From Sophora flavescens (Eukaryota > Streptophyta > Magnoliopsida > Fabales > Fabaceae): DNA of 64,000 nt. The notes under the pieces are model-generated. The model saw only the letters and a list, made by a program, of their open reading frames with translations. It was not told the DNA's origin and ran no database searches. Below are positions 1-12,035 of the stretch, one piece after another. The stretch covers positions 1 through 64,000 of the forward strand of contig JAUPTC010000189.1 of NCBI GenBank assembly GCA_030762895.1, in the 5' to 3' direction. Each line of letters begins with the position of its first letter. Position 1 is the stretch's first letter. The translations under genes were made by a program, and so were the position numbers.

Positions 1-1499
1 CTTGGTGCTTCGGTTCCACCTTGAAGGCATCACCTAACACCACATCCATCCACAGAAAAGGTTGAGGATCTGTGCACCCATAGCCTCACCACACCATCGA
101 GTACCCCACGAAATAGATAAAAATTGAAAGCCAACATTTTTAAAAACTAACAACATCACGAGGATCTTTTCCGATGTGCTTTCAGCCGATTTAGTATTTG
201 CCACCCCTTCCAAGGCCACTTCAGGATGATCACCCGTCTCTTGGTGGTTCGTCTCCGACCCGGAAGGTATCACCGAACACCATGTCCATCCGCAACCAAG
301 GTTGAGGAGCCGCGCACCCACAGCCTCGCCACACCATCGAGTACCCCACGATATTGATAAATATTGAAAGCCAACATTTTTAAAAACCGATAACATCACG
401 AGGATCCTTTCCGATGCGCCATGAGTCGATCTGGTGTTTACCACCACTTCCAAGTCCACTTGAAGATGATCAACTGTCTCTTGGTGCTTCGGTTCCACCC
501 TGGAAGGCATCACCTAACACCACGTCCTTCCACAACCAAGGTCGAGGAGCCGCGCACCCCAACCTGCCCACACCATCGAGTACACAACGAAATCGACAAA
601 TATCGAAAGCCAACATTTTTAAAAACCAACAACATCGCAAGGAATCTTCTCGATGCGCCTTTTGCCGATCTAGTGTTTGCCACCCCTTCCCAGGCGACTT
701 CAAGACGATCACCCGTCTCTTGGTGCTTCGGCTCCGCCCCAGAAGGCATCATCGAACACCAAGTCCATCCACAAGCAAGGTCGAGGAGCCGCGCACCCAC
801 AACCTCGCCACACCATCGAGTACCCCACAATATTGATAAATAAAGAAAGCCAACATTTTAAAAAACCAAAACATCATGAGGATCCTTTTCGATATGCCTT
901 CGGCAGATCTGGTATTTGCCATCACTTCCAAAGCCACTTCAGGACGATCACCCGTCTCTTGGTGCTTCGGCTCCGCCCCGGAAGGCATCACCTAACACCA
1001 CGTCCTTCCTCAACCAAGGTCGAGGAGCCACGCACCCCAACCTCCCCACACCATCGAGTACCCAACGAAATTGATAAATATAGAAAGCCAACGTTTTTAA
1101 AAACCAACAACATCGCAAGGAACCTTTCCGATAGGCCTTCGACCGATGTGGTGTTTGCCACACCTTCGAAGGCCACTTTAGGACGATCACCCGTCTCTTG
1201 GAGCTTCAGCTCTGCCCCAGAAGGCATCACCTAACACCACGTCCATCAACAACCCAGGTCGAGGAGCCGCGTACCAACAGCCTCACCACACCATCGAGTA
1301 CCCCACAATATTGATAAATATCGAAAGCCAATATTTTAAAAAACCAACAACGTCACGATGATCTTTTTCGATGCGCTTTCAGCCGATCTAGTATTTACCA
1401 CCCCTTCCAAGGCCACTTCAGGACGATCACCCGTCTCTTGGTGCTTGGTCTTCGACCCGGAAGGCATCACCGAACACCGCGTCCATCCACAACCTAGGT

Positions 1500-1600
1500 C
1501 GAGGAGCCGTGCTCCCACATCCTCGCTTCACCATCGAGTACCCCACAGGACGATCACCCGCCTCTTGGAGCTTCGGCACTGCCCCGAAAGTTATTACCTA
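1500..1600 (+). repeat. Shortened satellite monomer (deletion junction near 1548)
   Basis: The sequence goes from the GAGTACCCCAC block directly into AGGACGATCACC. It skips the TTGATAAATATCG, AAAAACCAACAAC and TTTCCGATGCGCC blocks that normally lie between, a loss of roughly 110 bp. This is an ordinary product of unequal exchange or replication slippage in tandem DNA. Confidence 0.75.
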
Positions 1601-4600
1601 ACACCACATCCTTCCACAACCAGGGTCGATGTGCCGCGCACTCCAACCTCGCCACACCATCGAGTACCGCACGGAATTGATAAATTTCGAAAGCCAACAT
1701 TTTAGAAAACCAAAAACATCGCAAGTAACCTTTCCGATGCGCCTTCGACCGATCTGGTCTTTGCCACCCCTTCCAAGGTCACTTCAGGATGATCACCCTT
1801 CTCTTGGTGCTTCGGCTCCACGCCGAAGGCATCACCTAACACCACGTCCATCCACGGAAAAGGTCGAGGAGCCGCGCGTCCACAACATCGCCACACCATC
1901 GAGTACCCCACAATATTGATAAATATCGATAGCCAAAATTTTGAAAAACCAACAACATCTCAAGGATCCTTTCCGATGCACCTTCGGCTGATATGGTGTT
2001 GCCACCCCGTCCAAGTCCACTTCAGAACGATCACTCGTCTCTTGGTGCTTCGGCTCCTCCCCGAAATGCATCACCTAACACCAAGTCCATCCACAACCAA
2101 GGTCGAGAAGCCGAGCACCCACAGCCTCGCCACACCATCGAGTACCCCACCAAATTGATAAATATCGAAAGCCAACATTTTTTTAAAACCAACAACATCA
2201 TGAGGATGCTTTCCGATGCGCCTTCAAAAGATCTGGTGTTTGCCACCCCTTCCAAGAATACTTAAGGATGATCACCCGTCTCTTGGTGCTTCGGCTCCGC
2301 CACGGAAGGCATCACCTAACACCACGTCCATCCACAGAAAAGTTTGAGGAGCCATGCACCCATAGCCTCACCACACAATCGAGTACCCCACGAAATTTAT
2401 AAATATCGAAAGCCAAAATTTTAAAAAACCAACAACACCATGAGGATCCTTTTCGATGCGCCTTCGATAGATCTGGTGTTTGCCATCACTTCCAAAGCCA
2501 CTTCAGAACGATCACCCGTCTCTTGGTGCTTCGTCTCCGACCCGGAAGGCATCACCGAACACCGCGTCCATCCACAACCGAGGTCGAGGAGTCGTGCACC
2601 CACATCCTCGCTACACCATCGAGTACCCCACAATATTGATAAATATTGAAAACCAACATTTTTCAAAACCAACAACATCATGAGGATCCTTTTCGATGCG
2701 CCATCAGCAAATCTGGTGTTTGCCACCCCTTCCAAGGCCACTTCAGGACGATCACCCGACTCTTGGTGCTTTGGCTCCGCCCCGGAAGGCAACACCTAAC
2801 ACTAAGTCCATCCACAACCAAGGTCGAGGAGCCACGTACCCACAGCCTGGCTACACCATCGAGTACCCCACAATACTGATAAATATCGACAGCCAATATT
2901 TTAAAAAACCAACAACATCATGAGGATCATTTCGGATGCGCATTCGACAGATATGGTGTTTGTCACAACTTCCAAGGCAACTTCAGGAGGATCACCCATC
3001 TCTTGGTGCTTCGGCTCCGCCCCGGAAGGTTTCACCTAACACCACGTCCTTCGACAACCAAGGTAGAGGAGCCGTGCACCCACAGCCTCGCCACACCATC
3101 GAGTACACCACAACATTGATAAATAATGAAAGCCAACATTTTCAAAGACCACAAACATCATGAGGATCCTTTCCGATGCTCCTTCGGCAGAACTGGTGTT
3201 TGCCATCCCTTCCAAGGCCACTTCAGAATGATCACCCGTCTCTTGGTGCTTCGGCTCCGCCCCGGAAGGCATCACCTAACACCACGTCCTTCCACAACCA
3301 AGGTCGAGGAGCCGCGCACTCTAACCTCCCCACACCATCGAGTACCCCACGATATTGATAAATATCGAAAGCCAACATTTTTAAAAAACAACAACATCAT
3401 GAGGATCCTTTCCAATGCGCCATCAGCAAATCTGGTGTTTGCCACCCGTTCCAAGGCCACTTCATGACAACCACCCGTCTCTTGGTGCTTCAGTTCCGCC
3501 CCGGAAGGCATCACCTAACACCAAGTCCATCCACAACCAAGGTCGAGGAGTCGCGCACCCACTGCCTCGCCACACCATCGAGTACCCCACAATATTGATA
3601 AATATCGAAAGCCAATATTTTAAAAAACCAACAACAACACGAGGATCCTTTTCGATGCGCCTTCGACAGATCTGGTGTTTGCCATCACTTCCAAAACCAC
3701 TTCAGGACGATCACCCGTCTCTTGGTGCTTCGGCTCCGCCCCGGAAGGCATCACCTAACACCACGTCCATCCACAACCCAGGTCGAGGAGCCGCGCACCC
3801 ACAGCCTTGCCACACCATCGAGTAACCCACAATATTGATAAATATAGAAAGCCGATATTTTTAAAAACCAACAACATCACGAGGATCTTTTCCGATGAGC
3901 TTTCCGCCGATCTGGTTTTTGCCACCCCTTCCAAGGCCACTTCAGGACGATCACCCGTCTCTTGGTGGTTGGTCTCCGACCCGGAAGGCATCACCGAACA
4001 CCACGTCCATCCACAACCAAGGTCGAGGAACCATGCACCCACAGCCTCGCCACACAATCGAGTACCCCACAATGTTGATAAATATCGAAAGCCCACATTT
4101 TAAAAAACCAACAACATCACGAGGTTCTTTTCCGATGAGCCTTCAGTCGATCCTTTGTTTGCCACCACTTCCAAGGCCACTTCAGGATAATCACCCGTCT
4201 CTTGGTGCTTCGGCTCCGCCACGGAAGGCATTACCTAACAGCATGTCCATCCACAGAAAAGGTTGAGGTACCGCGCACCTATAGCCTCACCACACCACCG
4301 AGTACCCTATGAAATTGATAAATATCGAAAGCCAACAATTTTAAAAACCAACAACATCACGTGGATCCTTTCCGATGCACTTTCAGCCTATCTGGTATTT
4401 GCCACTCCTTCCAAGGCCACTTCAGGACGATCACCCATCTCTTGGTGCTTCGTCTCTGACCCGGAAGGCGTCACCGAACACCATGTCCTTCCACAACCGA
4501 GGTCGAGGAGCCGTGCACCCACAGCCTCGCCACACCATCGAGTACCCCACAATTTTGATAAATATCGAAAGCCAACATTTTTAAAAACCGACAATATCAC

Positions 4601-5331
4601 GTGGATCTTTTCGAATGTGCCGTCAGTCGATCCGGTGTTTGCCACCACTTCCAAGGCCACTTCAGGACGATCACCCTCTTGGTGCTTCTGCTCCGCCCCG
4701 GAAGGCATCACCTAACACCACGTCCATCCACAGGAAAGGTTGAGGAGACGCGCACCCATAGCCTCAGCACACCATCGAGTACCCCATGGAATTGATAAAT
4801 ATCGAAAACCAACATTTATAACAACCAACAACATCATGAGGCTCCTTTATGATGCGCCCACAGCAGATCTGCTGTTTGCCACCACTTCCAAGGTAACTCA
4901 GGATGATCACCCATCTCTTGGTGCTTCGGCTCCACCCCGGAAGGCATCACCTAACACCAAGTCCATCCAAAACCAAGGTCGAGGAGCCGCACACCTACAG
5001 CCTAGCGACACCATCGAGTACCCACAATATTGATAAATATCGAAAGGCAACATTTTTCAAAACAAACAGCATTATGAGGATCCTTTCCGATGCGCCTTCA
5101 GCAGATCTGGTGTTTGCCACCCCTTCCAAGGCCACTTCAGGACGATCACCCGTCTCTTGGAGCTTCGGCTCCGCCCCGGAAGGCATCACCTCACACCAAG
5201 TCCATCCACAACCAAGGTTGAGGAGCCGTGCACCCACAGCTTCGCCACACCATCGAGTACCCCACAATGTTGATAAATATCGAAAGCCAACATTTTTGAA
5301 AACCAACAACATCACGAGGATCTTTTCCGAT

Positions 5332-5336
5332 GCCCC
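5332..5336. repeat. Target site duplication, left copy (copia)
   Basis: GCCCC immediately before the TGTTGGG terminus; pairs with ACCCC at 13455-13459. Joining the satellite across the element gives GATGCCCCTTCAG, matching the usual GATGCGCCTTCAG block except for one base. Confidence 0.8.
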
Positions 5337-6663
5337 TGTTGGGAATTTACGTGCAAAACAAAATAACGCAGCGGAAAAAATTCCCATCGAAGTATCCTTG
5401 CGAATGGTCATGATTCATGGTTAGAAGATTTACCTCTTGAAGCGATGAGAATTGATTGAAATCGTCTATCATGAACACCGTACGAACGGTGTCTCTAAGG
5501 TATCCATACCAGCAGATCTCGTGAACGTCCAACGTCACGAACACGAAGCGTCTCTGCCTCACAGTGCTAGCTTCGAAAACCGAGACATGCTGCTCACTGT
5601 CACTCTCTATGTGCGGCTAGGGTAAAAACCGTGTTGGAACAATAGCTTAAGTGGTCTACTTATAGTAGAACCTCCTTAAGTGAGTTAGTGAGCAGTGTTT
5701 GACCTAAGCCCCATGCATATGCGCTAGGCTCAATAGAAAAGTCCAAGTCTCCTTTTAATGCTTCTTTTGATCCGCTCTTATGTGTGTGACCTTATAGGTT
5801 CCCAAAACGTTAGTAGTAATATTAAATCCCATTTAATATTACAAATAGTGAGCAGTATCTAGCAATACATCACTGCCACCTAAGTAGTGAGAAAGTCAGT
5901 GATTCGACGAAACCTTTCTGTGACAAATATTCATGTGCATTATTATCCCTTTGTCCATATATCTATATTGAACACAAGACATAGAATGTGTCTCCCTTGT
6001 ATGGTTCAATATCATGTTCCCTGATACCCGAGTAGACTTAACAACAAATGAGGCCAATATCTCATATTGACCCATTTCAGCACGGTCATGCATTTTACAG
6101 TCTCACTCTATCAGGGGCCCCACAGATATTACTCCTGTTATGTAGGAGGGACAAATTCCATCTAGGTCACTCACATCCCTCTGCATGGCTCGTGGTATGC
6201 CCAATGACCGTCTTTATAATCTTCCTATTACAGATGACGTTTGATGATATTAAAGCACGTGACTCCTCATGTAGGGATCGTAGCGATTTCAGGTCGAAGG
6301 ATTGTATACACCATTGTCACTATGAAAACTACTTATGATACTCACATAACGCTCCATGTAGTGTTCTCATGGTGGGTCAATCTAGTACATCATTACTCTA
6401 ATGTGTACCTATGTGGTGACTCGATATCTCAATTCCATGACCCGTGAGATATGGTCATCAGTCTGCTCACATAATAGTCTCAATTGTATTATTATTGTCC
6501 TCATTAATAAAATACTTGACTACGGATATTTAAGAATAGGATTTCATTGTTCAATAGTGTCTCACGATCAAGTCTTGTACTTGATATTCTATTAAACTGA
6601 AATTTCTATTCTAAGGACTTTATTATGTTTAAACAAGTAACACAATAAACTGGAATGCCTCAT

Positions 6664-6709
<46 letters not shown>

Positions 6710-6766
6710 GGCAAGATACAAATGTAAGTCTAAGAAATACACTGGCCTCTAGGGCTTACACCAACA
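5337..6766 (-). repeat. 3' LTR of copia element
   Basis: A 1430-bp terminal repeat bounded by TGTTGGGAATT and ACACCAACA, nearly the same as 12036-13454. Both carry an AT-dinucleotide run near the right edge; it is longer in this copy (about 6667-6707). Short open frames inside, present in both LTRs, have no recognisable product. Confidence 0.95.
6665..6708. repeat. (AT)n microsatellite in LTR
   Basis: Uninterrupted AT dinucleotides, about 41 bp. The matching tract in the other LTR is about 33 bp, so the two have drifted in length since insertion. Confidence 0.95.
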
Positions 6767-6778
6767 ATCTCCCACTAG
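6767..6778 (-). promoter_or_regulatory. Polypurine tract of copia element
   Basis: On the minus strand AGTGGGAGAT lies directly against the 3' LTR start. This is the usual purine-rich primer for plus-strand cDNA synthesis, and it sits just after the gag-pol stop. Confidence 0.8.
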
Positions 6779-6780
6779 CA

Positions 6781-7562
6781 CTAGAGCCAATCAGGCATAA
6801 ATCTAATGCCCATCGATCTAGTGTGACCTTCGTGCTTCTGTTTAGCAAGAGGTTTCGTAAGTGGGTCAACAACGTTATCAAGTGTTGGTACTCTTCATAT
6901 TTTCACATCTCCTCTATCGATAATCTCTCGAATGAGATGGAAGCGCCTAAGTATATGTTTGGATAGCTAATGAGATCTAGGTTCCTTAGCTTGTGCAATG
7001 GCCCCATTGTTATCATAATAGAGATCAATGGGGTCCACAATACTAGGAACTGTACCAAGCTCTGCAATGAACTTCCTGATCCAAACAGCCTCCTTTGCTG
7101 CATTGGAGGCGGCAATATACTCAGCCTCTGTAGTAGAATCGGCGACTGTCTCTTGCTTTGAACTCTTCCAGTTCACCGCCCCGCCATTCAGGCAGAACAC
7201 ATAACCAGATTGCGATCTGGAATCATCCTTATCGGTTTGGAAGCTAGCATCGGTGTAACCTTTTACAGCAAGATCTTCCTCGCCTCCATATACCAAGAAC
7301 GAATCCTTAGTTATTCTCAAGTACTTAAGGATGTTCTTGACAGCAGACCAGTGACTTTCACCTGGATCAGACTGGTACCTGCTCGTTATGCTTAAAGCAT
7401 ACGATACATCTGGTCGAGTACATAACATGGCATACATGATAGATCCAATTGCGGATGCATATGGAATCTTATTCATGAGATCCCTTTCTTCTTCAGTGGA
7501 AGGGGATTGTGCTTTTGATAGGCATATACCATGTGACATAGGCAAGAGTCCTTTCTTGGATG
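6781..7562 (-). pseudogene. copia pol: RNase H and C-terminus, broken
   Basis: The last part of the copia polyprotein. The protein shows the PYASAIGSIMYAM stretch leading to RNase H, then GYTDASFQTDKDDSRS with the catalytic Asp, ETVADSTTEAEYIA with the catalytic Glu, and YYDNNGAIAQAKEPRSH. A stop at 6967-6969 interrupts EPRSH-LSKHI, probably Gln CAG to TAG. A second stop at 6895-6897 replaces the residue after DRGDVKI. The frame otherwise continues to a natural end (MPDWL, stop 6781-6783) just before the polypurine tract. It is separated from the RT segment by a frameshift near 7563. RNase H normally degrades the RNA template during reverse transcription; this copy cannot make full-length protein. 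Confidence 0.93.
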
Positions 7563-8455
7563 CATGTTAAAGCGTCTCAACACTTTGTCTATGTATGTAC
7601 TCTGACTTAGGCCAAGCAATTTTAGCGATCTATCCCTGTAGATCCTGATTCACAATACATAGGTAGCTTCACCCAAATCTTTCATAGAGAAGCAATTCCC
7701 TAACCATGTCTTTACATTTTGTAGTGTAGGGATGTCATTTCCAATGAGTAATATGTCATCTACATATAACACCAGAAAAACAACAATGCTCCCACTAACC
7801 TTCTTGTAGACACAAGGTTCATCTTCATTTTTTATGAATCCGTACTGTCTTACAGCATCATCAAAACGAAGGTTCCAACTTCTGGAAGCTTGCTTTAATC
7901 CATAGATTGATCGCTGCAATTTACATACCTTTCCGGCATCCTCTGAAATGCCAAAGCCTTCAGTTTGTGTCATGTACACATCCTCAAGAAGCTTTCCATT
8001 AAGGAAAGCAGTTTTGACATCCATCTGCCATATCTCATAATCATGGAATGCAGCGATAACAAGTAAGATCCGGATGGATTTAAGCATCGCAACAAGCGAA
8101 AAAGTCTCATCATAGTCGACACCATGAATTTGCTTGAAACCCTTAGCGACCAATCGCGCCTTAAAGGTGTGTACCTTACCATCCATGTCAGTTTTATTTT
8201 TGAAAACCCACTTGCACCCTATGGGTTTTACCCCTTCAGGTGGCTCTACCAAGGTCCATACCTGGTTGGTGTACATGGAATCCATCTCAGATTTCATGGC
8301 CTCAAGCCACTTCTCAGATTCCGGGCCAGTGATGGCCTCCTGGTAAGTCACAGGCTCATCTTGATCCATGAGCAATACATCACCTTGTGGAGTCATGAGA
8401 AATCCATATCTCTCAGGCTGGTGACGTATCCTGTTAGACCTACGCTGGTTTGTGC
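7563..8455 (-). pseudogene. copia pol: reverse transcriptase, broken
   Basis: The RNA-dependent DNA polymerase segment. In order it shows PIGCKWVFKNKTD, KARLVAKGF, YDETFSLVAMLKSIRILL, the first catalytic Asp in QMDVKTAFLNG, then YGLKQASRSWN and the catalytic YVDD box in VLYVDDILLIGND. It is open from about 8455 to a TGA at 7650-7652, where TYVL should continue into IRIYRDRS. Frameshifts separate it from integrase (near 8455) and from RNase H (near 7563). The family usually has YDETFSPVAM; the Leu here fits a C-to-T change. The order IN-RT-RH identifies Ty1/copia. Confidence 0.94.
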
Positions 8456-9083
8456 TACTGGAGCAGGTTGTTCCTCCACAACAATTTGTGAAGGTTGCTC
8501 ATGTTCCACCAATGGTAGGTCTCTACTCTGTGATTCTTGAATTTCTTCAAGTTCTATCTTCCTCCCACTGGTTCTTATGGAGATAAACTCCTTTTCTAGG
8601 AACACACCAGTCCGTGTGACCAACACCTTGCCTTCGGAAGGTTTATAGAAATAGTACCCCTTGGTTTCTTTGGGATACCCCACAAAGAAGCATTTATCAG
8701 ATTTGGGATCAAGCTTATTAGAAACTTGACGTTTTACGTATGCTTCACAACCCCAAATCTTCATAAAAGACATGCTGGGTCGTCTACCAGTCCATATCTC
8801 ATATGGTGTCTTTTCTACCGCTTTGGATGGAACACGGTTAAGTGTAAAAGCTGCTGTTAATAGAGCATGTCCCCAGAAAGAGTTTGGAAGGTTTGCATGA
8901 CTCATCATAGACCGAACCATGTCCAACAAGGTTCGATTTCTCCTCTCAGAAACACCATTCCATTGTGGTGTTCCAGGTGGAGTGAGTTGAGATAAAATTC
9001 CACTCTCTCAGATGATCATCAAACTCTAGGCTCAAATATTCACCACCTCGATCTAATCGAAGAGTTTTAATATTTTTACCAAG
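8456..9083 (-). pseudogene. copia pol: integrase core end and C-terminal part, broken
   Basis: Continues integrase after the stop at 9084-9086. The core shows LRLDRGGEYL with the second catalytic Asp and QWNGVSERRNRT with the catalytic Glu, followed by FWGHALLTAAFTLNRVPSK and the GKVLVTRTGVFLEKEF region. A probable 2-bp deletion near 9003, between HLRE and the ILSQLTPPGT-like continuation, shifts the frame. A further shift near 8455 separates it from RT. Integrase would join cDNA ends to host DNA; this copy is disrupted. Confidence 0.9.
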
Positions 9084-10241
9084 TTAGTTTTGTACCTCAT
9101 TTTTGAATTCCTTGAACATTTCAAAGGATTCCAATTTATGTTTCATAAGATACACAAATCCATATCTACTGAAATCATCAGTGAATGTGATGAAGTACTG
9201 AAAACCACCTCTAGCTAATGTGTTTAGGGGTCCACATACATCGCTATGTATAAGACCCAAAAGATCGTTAGCTCTTTCACCTTTTCCGGTGAATGGAGCT
9301 TTAGTCAACTTTCCCAATAAACAAGACTCACATATCTCATATGATTCATAATCAAATGAGTCCAAGAGTCCATCTTTATGGAGCTTCGAAATGCGCTTCT
9401 CATTTATATGGCCTAAACGACAATGCCAAAGATAAGACGGGTTCAACTCATTTGGTTTGAACCTCTTAGTATTTATGTTATAGATGGGAATTTCAAGATC
9501 AAGGACATAAAGCCCATTACTCATGTGTGCACTAGCATAGAAAATATCATCCAAATAAATAGAACAACTTTTGTTCTTTATTATAAAAGAAAAACCAATC
9601 TTGTCCAAACAAGAAACGGAAATGATATTCCTGCAAATTGCAGGCACGAAATAACAGTTCTCTAACTGAATAGTAAGCCCAGTGGGCAAAGTCAGTACAT
9701 AAGTCCCTACAGCTAAAGCAGCAACCTTTGCTCCATTTCCAACTCGTAGGTCGACTTCGCCCTTTGCCAATGGTCTACTCCTGTTTAGATCCTGCACATT
9801 TGTACAAATGTGAGAACCACATCCAGTATCCAATACCAATGATGCATAAGTAGATAAATTGACTTCTATAACAAACACACTTGAAGTGGAAGTCTCACTT
9901 CCCTTCTTCTTCTTGATTTCTTCCAGGTATTTTGGGCAGTTCCTCTTCCAATGTCGGGTCCGACCACAATGGAAGCAATTGCCTTCCTTAGCCACACCAC
10001 CCACAGGCTTCAAGCCAAAAGCACTAGGCTTGATCTTGTTGATGGCCTTGCCCTTGCCCTTGCCATTTTGTTTGTGCGTGGGCTTCTTGGGCTGCTTCTT
10101 GCTATTCCCAGCCTGGACCATCAAAATGGCCTTCCCCTTTCCTTTGTTAATATTTTGTTCAGCAGTTCTCAACATGCTCAACAATTCTGGCAAAGGTTTG
10201 TCAAGATCATTCATGATAAACTGACTATAGCTCTCAGGCAA
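9084..10241 (-). pseudogene. copia gag end, protease and integrase start
   Basis: An open stretch of 385 residues. Residues 89-102 form a CX2CX4HX4C zinc knuckle (C-F-H-C ... H ... C) that binds RNA in the nucleocapsid part of Gag. The aspartic protease active site is LDTGCGSH with Asp near residue 138. Then come the integrase HHCC zinc region (LWHCRLGH ... CESCLLGK) and the first core Asp in IHSDVCGPL. The segment starts just after a stop at 10245-10247, where DLVL-SLPESYSQF should be continuous, and ends at a TAA at 9084-9086 within VQN-LGKN. Both look like Gln CAA to TAA. The internal Met is not a real start. Confidence 0.94.
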
Positions 10242-10244
10242 CGA

Positions 10245-10742
10245 TTACAGAACTAAGTCGGTGGCCAACTCTTGGCCTAAAGGAAATCCCAGTCTCTCAA
10301 GATTCTCAATGTACCCGACCATCTGGAGTACATGAGGACTCACAGGGCTTCCTTCTGCCAATTTACACTGGAAAAGGGCTCTGGAAACTTCGAACCACTC
10401 ATGCCTTGCCTGCTCTTGGTAGAACAGCTTGAGGTGCACGGTCATATCGTACGCCTCCATGGTCTCATGTTGCTTTTGCAGCTTAGAGGTCATGGTAGCA
10501 AGCATAAGACAGCCGACATCTAAGGCATCATCCTGATGCTTCTTATAAGCATCCCTGTCAGCCCTAGGAGCACTTGAAGCCGGTGGCTCCTCAGGAATAG
10601 GCTCCTCAAGAACATACAGCTTTTTCTCATGTTTGAGGACAATCCTCAAGTTTCTGTACCAGTCCAAAAAATTCGTTCCGGATAGTTTGTCCTTCTCAAG
10701 GACGGATCGCAACGACAAGTTACTTGATGTGTTTGATGCCAT
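10245..10742 (-). pseudogene. gag: copia Gag N-terminal part
   Basis: The start of the gag-pol frame: ATG at 10742, MASNTSSNLSLRSVLEKDKL, then LSGTNFLDWYRNLRIVLKHEKK, typical of the plant copia Gag N-terminus, followed by the helical DUF4219/UBN2-type region (DVGCLMLATMTSKLQKQHE, LFYQEQARHEWFEVSRALF). It would form the virus-like particle shell. The frame stops at 10245-10247 after DLVL and resumes in frame in the next segment, so this is one lost codon and not a separate gene. The start is supported by its position after an untranslated leader and by conservation of the opening residues. Confidence 0.92.
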
Positions 10743-12022
10743 GGTAATCTACAGAGATAAATATGCAAAATATAAGTATCATGCCATGAAGTTATTTAAT
10801 AAGGTCTTTAATTAAATACGCCTCCCACTATTTTACTCAAAACAATGACCCTCATCATTGATTCGGAAAATCCTGTTGGAAGATTTTCTAGTGGGCCAAG
10901 ATCCATACATATATTAGTTAAACCCCTTTTAACATACTATATACATACATGCATCTCATACATATATAAGGCAAATAAATGTGATATGGTTATGGCCCCT
11001 AACGCATTGATTCTCCCAAGCCAATGAGAGAATCTAAACTGAAACCTAGGAGCGTCCAGGCTTCTCCAAGCATGATCTCCCACAGGATAACGTCTTCTTG
11101 TCTCCATCATTACATTACATAAACAGAAACCTCATTTTACATGTGAGGGGAGTGAGATGAGAAAAGAATATACATATGGAATATAAGAGAAAGGCACGGC
11201 ACGCAGGCCGTATTTCAAAATATAAACCAAAAGATTAAAGGACTAAGGCCATAACCATTCACCATACAATACCAAATAAATAGTAACAACCAATAATAAT
11301 ACACAAATATTATTATTATTATTATTAATTAGAGATTTCAAAATCTGAATTTTGAAAACATAACATATATATAATAAATCACATTTATTGTAATTGATGT
11401 TACTATAAATCACATTTATTGTAATTGATGTTACCATTAGTTAAGTATTTCAAAATCTAAATTTTTGAAACCATATCATATATAATAAATCTCATTTATT
11501 ATAATTGATGTTGTTATTAAATGGAGACATAAAAAATTTCAAAAAATTGAATTTCGAAATAACACACTACGCAGAGGTAGAACGGGGTTCCCGCTTCCTT
11601 AGCGTCTAGGGCTTAACCTCTCAACCCTAAAACCGCAAGGTCCGTGAACACTTCACGCTGCAAGGAACGGCGGCTGGGGTTTCGACCCTTGGAACCTCAG
11701 CCGCAAGAACATGAACTTTTCATGTTTGACACCCTTTAACGCCGCCAACAGAGAACTGAAACTGATCATGTTTAACATCAACACTTGATGCCATCGCAGA
11801 ACATAATAAGGATTCCAGAACCAATGTACATATCGCATATATACACATAAATGTGCTACAGACGCATATATCATATACATACGAAAATTACAGAAACAAG
11901 GTTTCGCAAAAACGGATGCAAACGATTTTCAGAAAACAATTTTCAGAAAAACGATTCACATTATTAACATGTTATCAAACATAACAGGTAAACCACGTAA
12001 CAGAATCATGGTTTCGCAAGCG
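10743..12022 (-). other. Untranslated leader of copia element
   Basis: Non-coding, AT-rich DNA between primer site and gag start. It holds an ATT trinucleotide run near 11308-11327 and about three imperfect copies (11365-11515) of a unit containing AAATCACATTTATTGTAATTG. I see no gene here. Confidence 0.8.
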
Positions 12023-12034
12023 GCTCTGATACCA
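12023..12034 (-). promoter_or_regulatory. Primer binding site, initiator tRNA-Met type
   Basis: On the minus strand TGGTATCAGAGC lies one base after the 5' LTR end. This is the complement of the 3' end of plant initiator tRNA-Met and is the usual copia primer site. It fixes the element's orientation. Confidence 0.95.
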
Positions 12035-12035
12035 C

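Larger units (their letters stand above)
1..5336 (+). repeat. 240-bp satellite array, block 1 (forward)
   Basis: About 22 head-to-tail monomers of roughly 240 bp, cut at the left by the window edge. Each monomer runs through recognisable blocks: TTTCCGATGCGCCTTC, GGTGTTTGCCACC, CACTTCAGGACGATCACC, TCTTGGTGCTTCGGCTCC, CATCACCTAACACCA, CACACCATCGAGTACCCCAC, TTGATAAATATCGAAAGCC and AAAAACCAACAACATCA. Monomers differ by scattered substitutions and by exchangeable block variants, for example CAGCAGATC versus CAGTCGATC and CACAACCAAGGTC versus CACAGAAAAGGTT. One monomer is shortened near 1548. The block ends inside a monomer where the copia element inserted. Not recognised as a named satellite family. 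Confidence 0.97.

Noticed and set aside
6048..6338. 96-codon plus-strand frame in the copia LTR, repeated at 12745-13035
   Set aside because: It is present in both LTRs because LTRs are duplicates, is antisense to the element, and has no recognisable domain.
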